A stretch of 64,000 nt of DNA from Glaciecola sp964195425. Lineage in GTDB: Bacteria > Pseudomonadota > Gammaproteobacteria > Enterobacterales > Alteromonadaceae. The stretch lies in the NCBI GenBank assembly GCA_964195425.1, contig CAXMOM010000028.1:8504-72503 (forward strand), read 5' to 3'. Shown piece after piece: positions 28,171-38,300 of this stretch (within the stretch, counting starts at the first letter, position 1; every line of letters starts with the position of its first letter). The notes beneath the pieces were generated by a model. That model worked only from the letters and a program-made list of their open reading frames with translations. It was not told where the DNA came from and did not search any database. A program made the translations under genes and the position numbers.

Positions 28171-29508
28171 CTAATCCAAATATGAACTAAACTTAAGGAC
28201 TCTTTCTTGTTCATACTCCGCGTTTATTTTTTTCATATTGTTTTTATAAATAGGAGTATCTAATAGTAAATTAAGCTTATTTTCAATCATGCTGGCGTCA
28301 TCAGTGCGTTTATTCCCTCTAATCCCATATTGATGGTATGCCACTCTAGCCGCGTTGCCATTTTGATCAAACAGTCCTCCCGAAAAGACCAACATTGGAA
28401 CAGCGTAGTGAATACATTCGTTAATGGTATTTATACCGCAATGATTAATGCTTACATGAGCATGCTTAAGGACATATACCTGAGGTAGGTAGTTAAATAA
28501 ATAAACATTGGCTGGCACATTGTCAAAACTATCTAGCGATAACTTTCCTCCAAGCGATATTAACAAAATCCGCTTTAAATTTTTGCTACACGCCTTCATC
28601 AGTTTCTTTATGAATGGAATGTTATCCTCATACATTGTTCCAAAAGAACAATACAGTAGCTGTTTGTTATGGGTTTGGACCTCGTTGAGAATATCGTCCA
28701 ATTTATTCGCATTTGGTAATTCAAGGTCGTTAAAAGCTCTTTTTTCACTAACCATACCGCCAACATAGGTAACATTAGAAAAGTAGGCATGAGGGAAATC
28801 TAGGGCTTTTGAGACTAATAATAAAGTAGGTAATTTACTATATAAAAAAACGGGGGGGAAAATACTCGGAATTAATGTACGAGTAGATATGCCGACTTCT
28901 TTGGCATACTTTTTTAGCACTGCACGCCTGCCGCTTTTAAGTGTTAACTTCAATTTAATGCGGCTTTCAAACTCGCGAACTTTGTACTTAAACCATGTCC
29001 ATAATATGCCAAATATTGTGCCTTGCTTGCTTATTCCGGGAATAATATTAGTCGACATTGGAGGCACGTTTGACCTTACTCTATTATCAAACCATGGACA
29101 TATTAATACCACCGGAATACTCAACTCTGTGGCCACAAAAACAAATTCATGTAGCTCTACATCAATAATCAACTTGTCAGGGTTAAGCTCACTAAATATA
29201 GTGCTAAATGCATCAATTTTAAGTGTTTTTTTGCCAAGCGCGTAGTTGCTCAATAAATTGGAAAAATAATGCTTAAGTCGACCCTTAAAGGTGTCGATTT
29301 TTGTTCCCGAGCTGTCTAAGATTGAAAACGTAAAGTTTACTTCTGGCAATTGAACATAGCGTATGCCTAAGTGTTCAACTCTATCTTGCATATTCTGCGG
29401 ACATAAATAAGTTACTTCATGCCCTTCTGATTTCAGCCTAGACACAATTTCAAAACTAGCATTCAAAATGCCAGTTAAACCCGTTGTTATTATTGCAATA
29501 TGCGCCAT
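28171..29508 (-). CDS. GT1-family glycosyltransferase
   Basis: The 445-residue protein has the two-domain GT-B fold. The N-terminus is MAHIAIITTGLTGILNASFE, an acceptor-binding domain. The C-terminal donor-binding signature is VSINHCGINTINECIHYAVP followed by FDQNGNAARV, the arrangement of UDP-glucosyl or glucuronosyl transferases and macrolide glycosyltransferases. It follows the phosphopantetheinyl transferase on the same strand, 240 bases apart, and the NRPS genes run the other way from 31099. By position it may decorate the peptide product or inactivate it for self-protection; that role is inference. Confidence 0.9.
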   Translation of the reverse strand: MAHIAIITTGLTGILNASFEIVSRLKSEGHEVTYLCPQNMQDRVEHLGIRYVQLPEVNFTFSILDSSGTKIDTFKGRLKHYFSNLLSNYALGKKTLKIDAFSTIFSELNPDKLIIDVELHEFVFVATELSIPVVLICPWFDNRVRSNVPPMSTNIIPGISKQGTIFGILWTWFKYKVREFESRIKLKLTLKSGRRAVLKKYAKEVGISTRTLIPSIFPPVFLYSKLPTLLLVSKALDFPHAYFSNVTYVGGMVSEKRAFNDLELPNANKLDDILNEVQTHNKQLLYCSFGTMYEDNIPFIKKLMKACSKNLKRILLISLGGKLSLDSFDNVPANVYLFNYLPQVYVLKHAHVSINHCGINTINECIHYAVPMLVFSGGLFDQNGNAARVAYHQYGIRGNKRTDDASMIENKLNLLLDTPIYKNNMKKINAEYEQERVLKFSSYLD

Positions 29509-29747
29509 TTAAATCGGCACCTCCCAAAATGCTATATTTACAAAATAACCGCGTAATATCTTAAACGTCGGCTCCGGTTAGTTTCAGAATAAACAATATG
29601 CCTAAGCGATTCAATAAACGTTGATTGGATATTTTTCGAAACCCGAATACACAAACAACACAACGACATTATCGCCTTGCGCTAGCCTTATATTGCAGGC
29701 TGGCACTATTAATTATACATTTGGTAGTCTGTTGGACTCATATTGAC

Positions 29748-30491
29748 TCAAAAGCTGTCCGGCAAATATGTCAGCATTTTTATCTTAGGTATCTGTTCAC
29801 CGCTTTGTTTTGCGAACGTTATTGCAGCCATATGAGTTTCAGACAATCCAAACTCACTCAAACAGAGCTCTCTAGTCAAATAGGTTTGCAGGCCAAAGTG
29901 AGTTGTTTTAGGTATAATGTTTTTCCATTTTTTTGACGTGACTCCTACCACGTCAAAAGCGTCTAAAGGTAAAGATAAACCGCCGCCATTGGCTTTAATT
30001 ATAGACTCTTTCTGAGTCCAAAATTTGTAAAACCCTGGGACCTTATACAAATCACTGAGATTTTCAAAATAGTGCTGCTCTGCATCTGAAAAGACATGTT
30101 TAGCGACTGAACTCATGTCTGACATCGCTTTTACATTTTCAACATCTACACCTAAATCTGGACAGTCAGACACTGCCAACAGAGCAATATCTGAACAATG
30201 ACTCAAATTAAAAAATATAGCAGGCTCATGTTTTATGGCTAAAGAGGGCTTGCCTTTAGCTGAATACTGAAACCTTAAGTCACTTGTAGCATGCTGAGTA
30301 TACGCACCTAATATATTACGCATAGCCAAATGGACATAGGCCCACCATTGAGCATGGTGAGTGTTTTTGAACCGCGCTGAACGCTGCCGTTCATGTTCAG
30401 GAAGCCTACTCGCTGCGGTTTCCAATAAATGATCGTTAGGGGTTGAGATACACCAAATGACGACATTATTATTCAAATTTCGGACAAACAA
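29748..30491 (-). CDS. 4'-phosphopantetheinyl transferase, Sfp type
   Basis: The 247-residue protein carries the two Sfp-type magnesium and CoA motifs, GVDVENVK and FWTQKESIIKANGGG, along with the KGKPSL and FNLSHCSDIALLAVS segments. It transfers phosphopantetheine from CoA to the serine of carrier domains and so activates the T domains in this cluster. The start is uncertain: the frame begins with TTG at 30491, AGG lies 11 bases before it, and the nearby ATG at 30498 is out of frame and closes after nine codons. The gene sits at the cluster border, divergent from the NRPS operon. Confidence 0.93.
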   Translation of the reverse strand: MFVRNLNNNVVIWCISTPNDHLLETAASRLPEHERQRSARFKNTHHAQWWAYVHLAMRNILGAYTQHATSDLRFQYSAKGKPSLAIKHEPAIFFNLSHCSDIALLAVSDCPDLGVDVENVKAMSDMSSVAKHVFSDAEQHYFENLSDLYKVPGFYKFWTQKESIIKANGGGLSLPLDAFDVVGVTSKKWKNIIPKTTHFGLQTYLTRELCLSEFGLSETHMAAITFAKQSGEQIPKIKMLTYLPDSF

Positions 30492-30982
30492 ATTTCATGC
30501 AACCTTTTAATATATACAGGAGTATAGGATTGAAGGAGTTAGCGCTTCTTACATAACTTATAATTTTCAAGCTCAATAAATTACTATCCTATAGTAGTCG
30601 AAAATGTTTAGCATCGTGTTTACGTAAAGTTAAGTGAAAATAATTCGATGGCTGTTATTTTTCCGATGAACTGACTAAGCATAAAGTTACATTTTGGCTG
30701 TGGCTTAAGAATAAATTTTTGATGTCCTTAATTAAAAACAACGCCGAGTTTTTAGTATGGTTTGCCCTAAAAACGTAGAGGTGTTTTATAAGAATTTATC
30801 TTTGCTTAATTTTTGTACGGACAAGTTGACAAAAAACTATCCCAAAATGCTTAGCAAAAGGTGACAGATAGGGTCTTAGACATTAGTATGTTAACACTTT
30901 GTAAAATATATAGAATTAAAAACGGTACGTAAAGAAAACTCTAGCGAAATACGTTTCTGAAGTAAAACGACTATTCGTTTTT

Positions 30983-31022
30983 GTGGTACAGGTCATGAAT
31001 TCTTCGTTGGGAGAAGTACCAC
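30983..31022. repeat. Inverted repeat GTGGTAC / GTACCAC
   Basis: Seven-base arms at 30983-30989 and 31016-31022 are separated by 26 bases and lie upstream of the HupE-like gene. They could form a hairpin or mark an operator pair. Confidence 0.35.
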
Positions 31023-31047
31023 TTCAAAAGCCGAAAATGCAGTCACC

Positions 31048-31074
31048 CATCTTTACAAAGATGACAAATTTGTC
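31048..31074. promoter_or_regulatory. Two abutting palindromes upstream of the NRPS operon
   Basis: CATCTTT-AC-AAAGATG (31048-31063) is followed immediately by the perfect palindrome GACAAATTTGTC (31063-31074), sharing one base. They end 25 bases before the ATG of the HupE-like gene and about 10 bases before its AGGGAA ribosome site. Position suggests an operator or an RNA structure that controls the cluster; the binding protein is unknown. Confidence 0.45.
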
Positions 31075-31098
31075 GAATTACTTTAGGGAATTAACAGT

Positions 31099-32304
31099 AT
31101 GACACTCGCAGTAATAAACAAACGAATTTTATTAGCATTCTTCGTTAGCATAAGTCTTTTATGGCATGCGCCATCACTAGCCCACGATATTAAACAAGGC
31201 TATATATTTTTAACGATCAGTGATGATTCTATTTCAGGACGGGTAGAAATTAACATTGTCGACCTAAATCAGGCCTTAGGCTTGGATATTCCTGCCGAAA
31301 AAAACGCGTTTCGCGAAGATGTACTACCACATTTGGATGTTATTAAGGCTTACTTCAATGAGCGGATGAATATTAATCTTAATGAAGGTCTCAGAATAGA
31401 CGATTTTTCCTTACACACCATCCCAAAAGTGCAATTCGTTGCTTTCCCATTTTCTATTGATAACTTACCCGATGTTCCGGAGTATATTGATATTGAATAC
31501 ACTGCGCTTTTCGATGTAAATACTGAACACAGAGGCTTTATTATTATTGAAAATGACTGGCGCACAGGAACATTCAATGACGAAGGAAACATTGCCTTTA
31601 TATTTTCTCCCGACGACACTAAACACCGCTTAGATTTAACGCAATCAACAACTACCCAAGGGTACGTTGAGATGTTTAAACTTGGCGTTCATCATATCTG
31701 GGACGGCATCGATCATATTTTGTTCTTGTTTGCACTGCTGCTTCCATCTGTATTGACAAGATATAAAGAAAATAAATGGCATGCAAAGGAGAAGTTTTTC
31801 CCAGCGTTTATGTATGTGGTCAAAATTGTGAGTATATTCACCTTGGCGCACACCATTACCCTTAGCGCAGCCACACTTGGTTTTGTGTCGCTGTCATCAC
31901 GATTAGTAGAATCGATAATTGCACTGTCAATCGCGGTTGCTGCACTAGACTTATTAACGCCTATATTTAGAGGGCGTCTTTGGATGATTGTATTTGCTTT
32001 TGGCTTATTCCACGGATTTGGTTTTGCCAGCGTACTTTCTGACTACCCTATCCCAGATAGCTATTTAACACTTTCATTACTGGCCTTTAACTTGGGTGTT
32101 GAAGCAGGCCAAATTGCCATAGTTGCTGCGGTTGTACCTGTATTATTCTTGTTGCGTAATCAATTCTTCTACATACCTATTATCTTAAAACTGGGTGCTG
32201 TTGTCTTAATTGTTGTTTCCATGTACTGGTTTATTGAACGTGGCTTTGAAATTGATTTGCCAGCGGGTGAATATTGGAACATGTTTAAAGCCCTTTTCGC
32301 ATAG
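31099..32304 (+). CDS. HupE/UreJ-family membrane protein with exported N-terminal domain
   Basis: The 401-residue protein begins with a signal peptide ending near SLAHDIKQG and has an extracytoplasmic beta-rich domain (about residues 28-190). A C-terminal HupE/UreJ-2-like domain of seven or so helices follows. The membrane part carries metal-ligand-like motifs: GVHHIWDGIDHILF, FTLAHTITLS and FGLFHGFGFASV, then LGVEAGQ. Such proteins are considered nickel or cobalt permease relatives, without proven function for this subclass. AGGGAA lies 9 bases upstream of the ATG. The dehydrogenase gene of the NRPS operon follows 80 bases later, so it may be the first gene of that operon. Confidence 0.82.
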   Translation: MTLAVINKRILLAFFVSISLLWHAPSLAHDIKQGYIFLTISDDSISGRVEINIVDLNQALGLDIPAEKNAFREDVLPHLDVIKAYFNERMNINLNEGLRIDDFSLHTIPKVQFVAFPFSIDNLPDVPEYIDIEYTALFDVNTEHRGFIIIENDWRTGTFNDEGNIAFIFSPDDTKHRLDLTQSTTTQGYVEMFKLGVHHIWDGIDHILFLFALLLPSVLTRYKENKWHAKEKFFPAFMYVVKIVSIFTLAHTITLSAATLGFVSLSSRLVESIIALSIAVAALDLLTPIFRGRLWMIVFAFGLFHGFGFASVLSDYPIPDSYLTLSLLAFNLGVEAGQIAIVAAVVPVLFLLRNQFFYIPIILKLGAVVLIVVSMYWFIERGFEIDLPAGEYWNMFKALFA

Positions 32305-32384
32305 TCTGTACTTAATGTGTAAACACGCTAAAAGAAGCTCTATTGAATGATAGACAACAACTAACAATCAACAGGTAGTGTGTT

Positions 32385-33536
32385 ATGGATTTCAGCTGGT
32401 CAAAAGAACAGCAGGCAGTAAAAGACTCGGTTATTGAGTTTGCAAAAACTGAGCTAAGCTCTGACGTGCTCGCGCGCGATGAGGCTGGTATTTTCCCAAT
32501 GGATTTGTGGAAAAAATGCGCAGATTTTGGTATTCAAAGTATGTCTGTCCCAAGTCAATTCAATAGCAGTAAGAAAGACACTGAATTTATGAATGCCATG
32601 TTAGCTATGGAGGGCTTTGGCTATGCTTGTAGCGACAACGGGCTATGTTTCGCTTTAAACACGCAAATGTGGACGGTGCAGCTGCCTATTATGCATTTTG
32701 GTAATGACCAGCAAAAAGAAAAGTACTTGCCGGCCTTATGCAAAGGCGAAATCATTGGCTGCCATGCAATGACAGAGCCTGAATTTGGTTCTGACAACTA
32801 TAATATGCAAGCCTCAGCAAGTAAGTGCGATGGTGGCTATGTGCTGAATGGCAAAAAAGTATATATAACGCTTGGGCCAATAGCTGACATTGTTATTGTA
32901 TTTGCCACCACCGATTTGTCGCTTGGCAAATGGGGAATATCTGCCTTCATCGTTGAAAAAGGCACTCCTGGCTTTGTGCAAAATCCGGTGCAATCTAAAA
33001 TGGGCTTACGCACAGTGCCCATTGGTGAACTCGAATTTACAGACTGCTTTATACCTGAAGAAAATCGTCTTGGTCCAGAAGGTTCTGGCGTTGGTCAATC
33101 GCTTAGCTGCCTCGAGTGGGAACGATGTTGCATACTCGCTAGCCAACTTGGCGCAATGGAAAGACAACTGGAAGAATGCCTTAGTTACGCCAGAAAACGG
33201 AAGCAATTTGGCAAACGAATTGGCAAATTTCAATCGATATCTAATCGTATTGTTGAAATGCGATTACGCCTCGAAACCAGTAGATTACTTTTATACAAAG
33301 TAGCGTGGCTTAAAAAAGAAGGGAAAAATGCCATGTTAGAAGCCGCGATGTTAAAACTGCATTTAAGTGAATGTTTCCTTGAATCGAGCTTAGATGCCAT
33401 ACGCATTAACGGTGCTCGAGGCTATCTTAGCGAATATGAAATTGAGCGTGACTTACGCGATTCTATAGGCGGCGTTATTTATGCAGGTACTTCTGACATT
33501 CAGCGAAATATAGTGGCAGGAATTTTGGGACTATGA
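32385..33536 (+). CDS. Acyl-CoA-dehydrogenase-like flavoprotein, probable prolyl-carrier dehydrogenase
   Basis: The 383-residue protein is a complete acyl-CoA dehydrogenase fold, from the N-terminal helical domain to the FAD-contact ending IYAGTSDIQRNIVAG. The usual catalytic Glu of that ending (YEGT) is Ala here. A Glu at residue 246 in LEWERCC aligns with the base of isovaleryl-CoA dehydrogenase, the class to which the prolyl-carrier dehydrogenases PltE and RedW belong. Its stop overlaps the next gene, a free adenylating enzyme (ATGA), and a free carrier follows. This trio is the known route from proline to pyrrole-2-carboxyl-carrier by two flavin-dependent oxidations. Proline as substrate is therefore inferred from context and the base position. 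Confidence 0.85.
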   Translation: MDFSWSKEQQAVKDSVIEFAKTELSSDVLARDEAGIFPMDLWKKCADFGIQSMSVPSQFNSSKKDTEFMNAMLAMEGFGYACSDNGLCFALNTQMWTVQLPIMHFGNDQQKEKYLPALCKGEIIGCHAMTEPEFGSDNYNMQASASKCDGGYVLNGKKVYITLGPIADIVIVFATTDLSLGKWGISAFIVEKGTPGFVQNPVQSKMGLRTVPIGELEFTDCFIPEENRLGPEGSGVGQSLSCLEWERCCILASQLGAMERQLEECLSYARKRKQFGKRIGKFQSISNRIVEMRLRLETSRLLLYKVAWLKKEGKNAMLEAAMLKLHLSECFLESSLDAIRINGARGYLSEYEIERDLRDSIGGVIYAGTSDIQRNIVAGILGL

Positions 33537-35140
33537 GTTTTCTTATTCACCAGTACCTCGATCACCATGCGCATCATCAGCCGCACAGTGAAGCAGTGTC
33601 TTGTTTGGATACAAAATTAAGCTATTCTGAGTTACAAAATAAAGCTAATCAACTTGCCCATAGACTGATAGCGCTAGATGTTCACCCCGGCAGCCGTGTT
33701 GGTATATATATGGATAAATGTATTGATATGGCGGTAGCTATATATGGCATTTTAAAAGCAGGGGCGGTTTACGTTCCACTCGACCCTTTTGCACCCGCCA
33801 AACGCTTAGGCGATATTATCAACGACTGTAACATTCACGTTTTACTTAGCCATAGCAACAAGAAAAAACGTCTGCCAAAAGTTATACTGGCAAGCAACAA
33901 ACCTCTTTTTATTATTGGCCTCGAGAACGTTGAACAAACAATTTCCCCGCAAACCTTCGAATCACAACCTTGGCAATGGGTGTTTGACCACAGTAAAAAC
34001 TCTATTCCTGAAGTAAATATTATTGAAAGCGACCTTGCTTATATCATTTATACATCGGGGACTACGGGCAATCCCAAAGGGATAATGCATACCCACCATA
34101 GTTGTCTTAGTTATGTTCGCTGGGCAGTTAACGAAGTTAATGTGCAGCCAAATGACCGACTCGGTAATCACTGCCCCTTGCATTTCGACATTTCCATTTT
34201 TGATTGGTTTGCAGCCGCAGTGGCAGGCGCAAGTACCATTATTATTCCAGATGAATATACAAAACTCCCAGCGAGTTATGCGCAGTTGATTGCGCAAAGC
34301 CAAATGACGGTGCTCTTTACTGTGCCTTTTGCACTCATACAGCTTTCACAATACGGTTTGCTAGAAGAACAAGACATGAGCCACCTTCGCTGGATAACGT
34401 TTGCTGGTGAGCCTATGCCGGTTAAACATTTACGTACTATTATGCATATATTGCCTAAGGTCACCTTTGACAATATGTATGGGCCTGCTGAAACCAACGT
34501 AGTTACGCATCATAAAGTAGAACATGTAGAGCAAACGGCAACTGCCATTCCTATTGGCAAAATGTGTGAATTCGCCCAAGGCCTAATAGTAGATGAATGT
34601 GGCCACCCTGTTACTAAAGGTGAAATAGGCGAATTGTTAGTAAGATCCCCAAGCATGATGCAAGGATACTGGGGCAGACCAGATTTAAACAAGACGGCAT
34701 TTTACACCTTAACTGAAAAAACGCATTTTGACGGCGAGTTTAAGAAGACGTTTTATCGTACGGGTGACTTAGTAAAAGTTGATAATAAGGGCATCATCTG
34801 GTTTCTCGGCAGAAAAGACAGACAAGTTAAGGTACGGGGATATCGCGTTGAACTAGATGAGATAGAAGCTATTTTAGTGTCTCATGACAATATTGAAGAG
34901 GCTGCAGTTTACACGGTGACGATTGCAGACAAACCTGTGGAATTGCACGCGACTTACACAGTAAAACCTGAAGCAAAGGTATTGAGTAGTGAAATGAGTA
35001 AGTATTTAAAAAGTCGGCTACCTTCTTATGCGGTGCCAAATTATATGACTAATGTGCAAGCATTCCCACGAACAAGCTCCGGCAAAATTGATCGAAAAGA
35101 GCTAAGCAAAGAGGCATCTTATGTCAGTAACACGCAGTAA
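33533..35140 (+). CDS. Free-standing adenylation enzyme, probable L-proline:carrier ligase
   Basis: The 535-residue protein is a stand-alone A domain with A3 YIIYTSGTTGNPKG, A4 LHFDISIFDWF, A5 NMYGPAETN, A7 YRTGDLVK, A8 DRQVKVRGYRVELDEIE and the A10 lysine in TSSGKIDRKEL. Aligned by eye to GrsA, the pocket reads D-I-F-F-T-A-M-V-V-K, where the first Asp indicates an alpha-amino acid. Its order (dehydrogenase, ligase, carrier) and size match PltF-type prolyl ligases, hence proline is proposed. The start lies inside the dehydrogenase stop (ATGA), and the 3' end overlaps the carrier gene by 20 bases. Confidence 0.85.
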   Translation: MSFLIHQYLDHHAHHQPHSEAVSCLDTKLSYSELQNKANQLAHRLIALDVHPGSRVGIYMDKCIDMAVAIYGILKAGAVYVPLDPFAPAKRLGDIINDCNIHVLLSHSNKKKRLPKVILASNKPLFIIGLENVEQTISPQTFESQPWQWVFDHSKNSIPEVNIIESDLAYIIYTSGTTGNPKGIMHTHHSCLSYVRWAVNEVNVQPNDRLGNHCPLHFDISIFDWFAAAVAGASTIIIPDEYTKLPASYAQLIAQSQMTVLFTVPFALIQLSQYGLLEEQDMSHLRWITFAGEPMPVKHLRTIMHILPKVTFDNMYGPAETNVVTHHKVEHVEQTATAIPIGKMCEFAQGLIVDECGHPVTKGEIGELLVRSPSMMQGYWGRPDLNKTAFYTLTEKTHFDGEFKKTFYRTGDLVKVDNKGIIWFLGRKDRQVKVRGYRVELDEIEAILVSHDNIEEAAVYTVTIADKPVELHATYTVKPEAKVLSSEMSKYLKSRLPSYAVPNYMTNVQAFPRTSSGKIDRKELSKEASYVSNTQ

Positions 35141-35384
35141 TATAGCACTTGAAATCCATGAATATTTAGTTGAAGAAATTATTGAAGACGACTATGAGCT
35201 AGATTATGAAGACAACCTGCTCACAGAAGTTGGCGTAGACTCAATGGGGATGTTACGGCTTGTCGGCTTTATTGAATCACAGTTTGAGTTGAAGGTCTCT
35301 CCCGCTTATTTCACCATTGATAATTTTAAAAACGTAACCGCAGTCAGTGTGTTTGTAGAAACCTTGATTCAGGAGCAGAACTAG
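35121..35384 (+). CDS. Free-standing peptidyl carrier protein
   Basis: This 87-residue protein is a single four-helix carrier domain with the phosphopantetheine serine in GVDSMGML (about residue 41). It begins inside the end of the ligase gene and ends one base before the TTG of the first synthetase, so the genes are tightly coupled. It should hold prolyl and then pyrrolyl groups and deliver the starter to the first C domain. The acidic helix 1 is typical of such PltL-like carriers. Confidence 0.92.
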   Translation: MSVTRSNIALEIHEYLVEEIIEDDYELDYEDNLLTEVGVDSMGMLRLVGFIESQFELKVSPAYFTIDNFKNVTAVSVFVETLIQEQN

Positions 35385-35385
35385 T

Positions 35386-38300
35386 TTGACTGCTTTTCAT
35401 AGTAATGCCACCAACATTCCGATTACCACCACGCAAAACTTAATTTTGACGGGACAGCAGATACAACCGCTCGATCCGCTTTACAATATGGTCATGGTGT
35501 ACAGAATTGCAGGTGCAATTTCACCTGTCCATTTTCGGTTGGCGTTCGATACCCTAGTTAACAACTGCGATGCAATGCGAATTGTGTTTACCGATTTAGA
35601 CACACAAGCTAAACAGTATGTACTTGACGAAATTGAATATAAAGTAGAACAAGTTGATTTTTCAGGTCAAAGCGATCCTCTAGCGAGTTATAAAAATTGG
35701 GAAAGTGAACGAAAATTGATTAATTTCAATTTATCTAAATGCCTGTTTGATTGCGCGCTCATAACATTATCTGATACCGACTACATTTGGTATTTCAACC
35801 AACATCATTTGGCGACAGATGCATGGTCGACAGAGGTCACTTATCATTATGTTGCCCATTGTTATTATCTTGCTGAACGAGATCAAATTGAAAACGCGGA
35901 AGGACTTGGCAGTTTTAGTGAACATGCGTTACAAGAAGCCGATAAATTAGCTAAGAGGCTAGCTAGTGAAAAGCCAAACAAACGATTTTCTCGTGCACAA
36001 GAGTATTGGACAAATAAATTAGACAAACCTGTTATTCCGAGTAAATTTTACCGCGCTGTTCCCTTGAAAAAGTCATCAATCACCTTAAGACACAAATGTG
36101 ATTTTGGCGAAGAACGCTCTGCGAAATTTCGCGCCTTGCTCAGCAAAGATAGCTTTGCTGCATTTTCCACTGACTTAGGTCTTATGCAGTTGTTTGCGAC
36201 GGTTCTATACAGCTATTTACACAGAATTAATGGTAACAATATACTATCTATTGGCACGCCCTGCCACTCGCGCACCACAGTAAAATTAAAGCAAACACCT
36301 GGTTTACTCATTAATATTTTCCCGCTACAGGTCGACATACAAACAGATGAAACCTTTGCATCTTTGTACCAGAAAGTAGCGCAGGCTAATCAAGAATTAC
36401 TCATTAATGCAGTACCGGGGGCAAATGAGGTAACACATAATCATGCCTTCGATGTAGTGCTTAACTATATAACCGCTTCGTTTGGCAATTTTGATGGTCT
36501 TCCCATGACCTCAGACTGGGTGCATCCAGATTCAGGCGATCGTAACCACCTTATGCGCTTGCAAGTGCAAAATTTTGACGAAGAACGCGCTATCACACTA
36601 TTTTTTGACCTGAATATTGATGCCTTTCAGGGTCAAGAAACGAACTGGGTGATGGAGCATTTCCTTAAACTAGTAGACGCATTCTTAGACAATCCTGAGC
36701 AAGATATTACTAAGCCCAAACTTGTCGATAGCTTAGCTGACCAAAGCATTAATCAGTTCAGTAAAATAGTGGATGCAAGCCAAGACAAAACCGGCAGCTC
36801 AACAGTGCTAGAGCTTTTCGAACAAAGCCTAGAATCTCATCTACAAAAAACCGCTTTGGTGTCGGGTGAAACAAGTGTCAGTTTTGATCAGCTCAACGCC
36901 CAAAGCGACATACTTGCCCGTTATTTAGTGCAACAAGGATTAGTTAGTCGCTTTTCAGACTGCGAAACAGAAGGTTCTACAAACTGCCCGCCTATAGCGG
37001 TATTTATGGACCGCTCTATACAATCAGTTATTGCAATATTAGGCATACTTAAAGCAGGTGCGACTTTTTTGCCTGTTGATGTGCATTATCCGGAATCCCG
37101 AGCAGCGTACATATTGTCTGATGCGAAAGTAGACTTAATCATTTCTTGCGAAGAATACACAGAAGCACTCAGTGGCTTTGATCAAGCTAAGCTCTTAATA
37201 GACAAGCAGTGGTCTACTATTGCTAACACTATAAGCGGTTTGGCTTCCACGGACAGCACGCTGCCCACAGTATCATCACAAGGCATTGCCTATGTCATAT
37301 ACACCTCTGGCTCAACTGGCTTGCCAAAAGGTGTTGAAGTCACACATGGTGGCTTGCACAACTATTTGTCATGGGCTCGTCAATACTACTTGCAAGGCGC
37401 AGTTTTAGATTTCCCTTTGTTCTCATCATTAAGTTTCGACTTAACCATTACCTCGCTATTTTTGCCGCTTATAAGCGGCGGCAAACTGGTCATTTATTCA
37501 GAGTCGGCAGATGCCTCAGATATTACTATACGCAATGTTATTGAAGACAACCGCGTAGATATTATTAAGTTAACCCCAGCTCACCTTACCTTAATTCAAA
37601 ACATGGACTTGTCGGCTTCTAAGTTGAAAAAGCTTGTGGTTGGCGGCGACGATTTTAAGACAGAATTAGCCCTAAACTTAGATAAATATTTTGCCGGTAA
37701 TATAGAATTATACAATGAATATGGTCCTACCGAAGCCACCGTTGCTTGTACTGTTCATCGCTTCAATCCACTAGTAGACACTGCCGCATCTGTACCTATT
37801 GGTACGCCCATCGACAATGCTAGCATTTATATTCTAGACAACCAGCTAAATGCGGTGCCCCAAGGTGTAGTAGGCGAAATATATATCGCAGGCAAAGGCC
37901 TTGCTAAAGGGTATTTGCATCAAGAAGAGCTGACTAACGAACGTTTTATTTATTATCCAACAAACGCTGCTACCGCGCAAAATAAGCCGCTTCGTTTATA
38001 TAAAACAGGCGACTTAGCGAGCTTCAATTCAAACGGCGTTTTAGAGTATTGGGGTAGAAACGACCACCAGGTAAAAATTCGTGGTGTGAGAATTGAAACC
38101 GGCGAGATTGAAGCAGCATTGCTAGGCATGCCAAACATACAAGACACAATAGTAGATATAGCATCGCGCTTAGGTCTGCAAGGCAGCAATGAAGATACGC
38201 TGCTAGAAGTAGAACATTGCACCCAATGTGGACTTGCTGCCAATCATCCTAGTGCTCAACTCGATGCAGAAAAAGTATGTCGAATATGCCGTATTTACGA

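Larger units (their letters stand above)
30492..31098. other. Divergent control region of the NRPS cluster
   Basis: This 600-base AT-rich region separates the PPTase and HupE-like genes and should carry promoters in both directions. A TTGACA at 30828 may belong to a -35 element. Inverted repeats near 30983-31022 and 31048-31074 are listed separately. No protein frame with a ribosome site was found. Confidence 0.6.

Noticed and set aside
30471..30498. ATG at 30498 as start of the PPTase
   Set aside because: It is out of frame with the conserved PPTase sequence and runs to a stop after nine codons.
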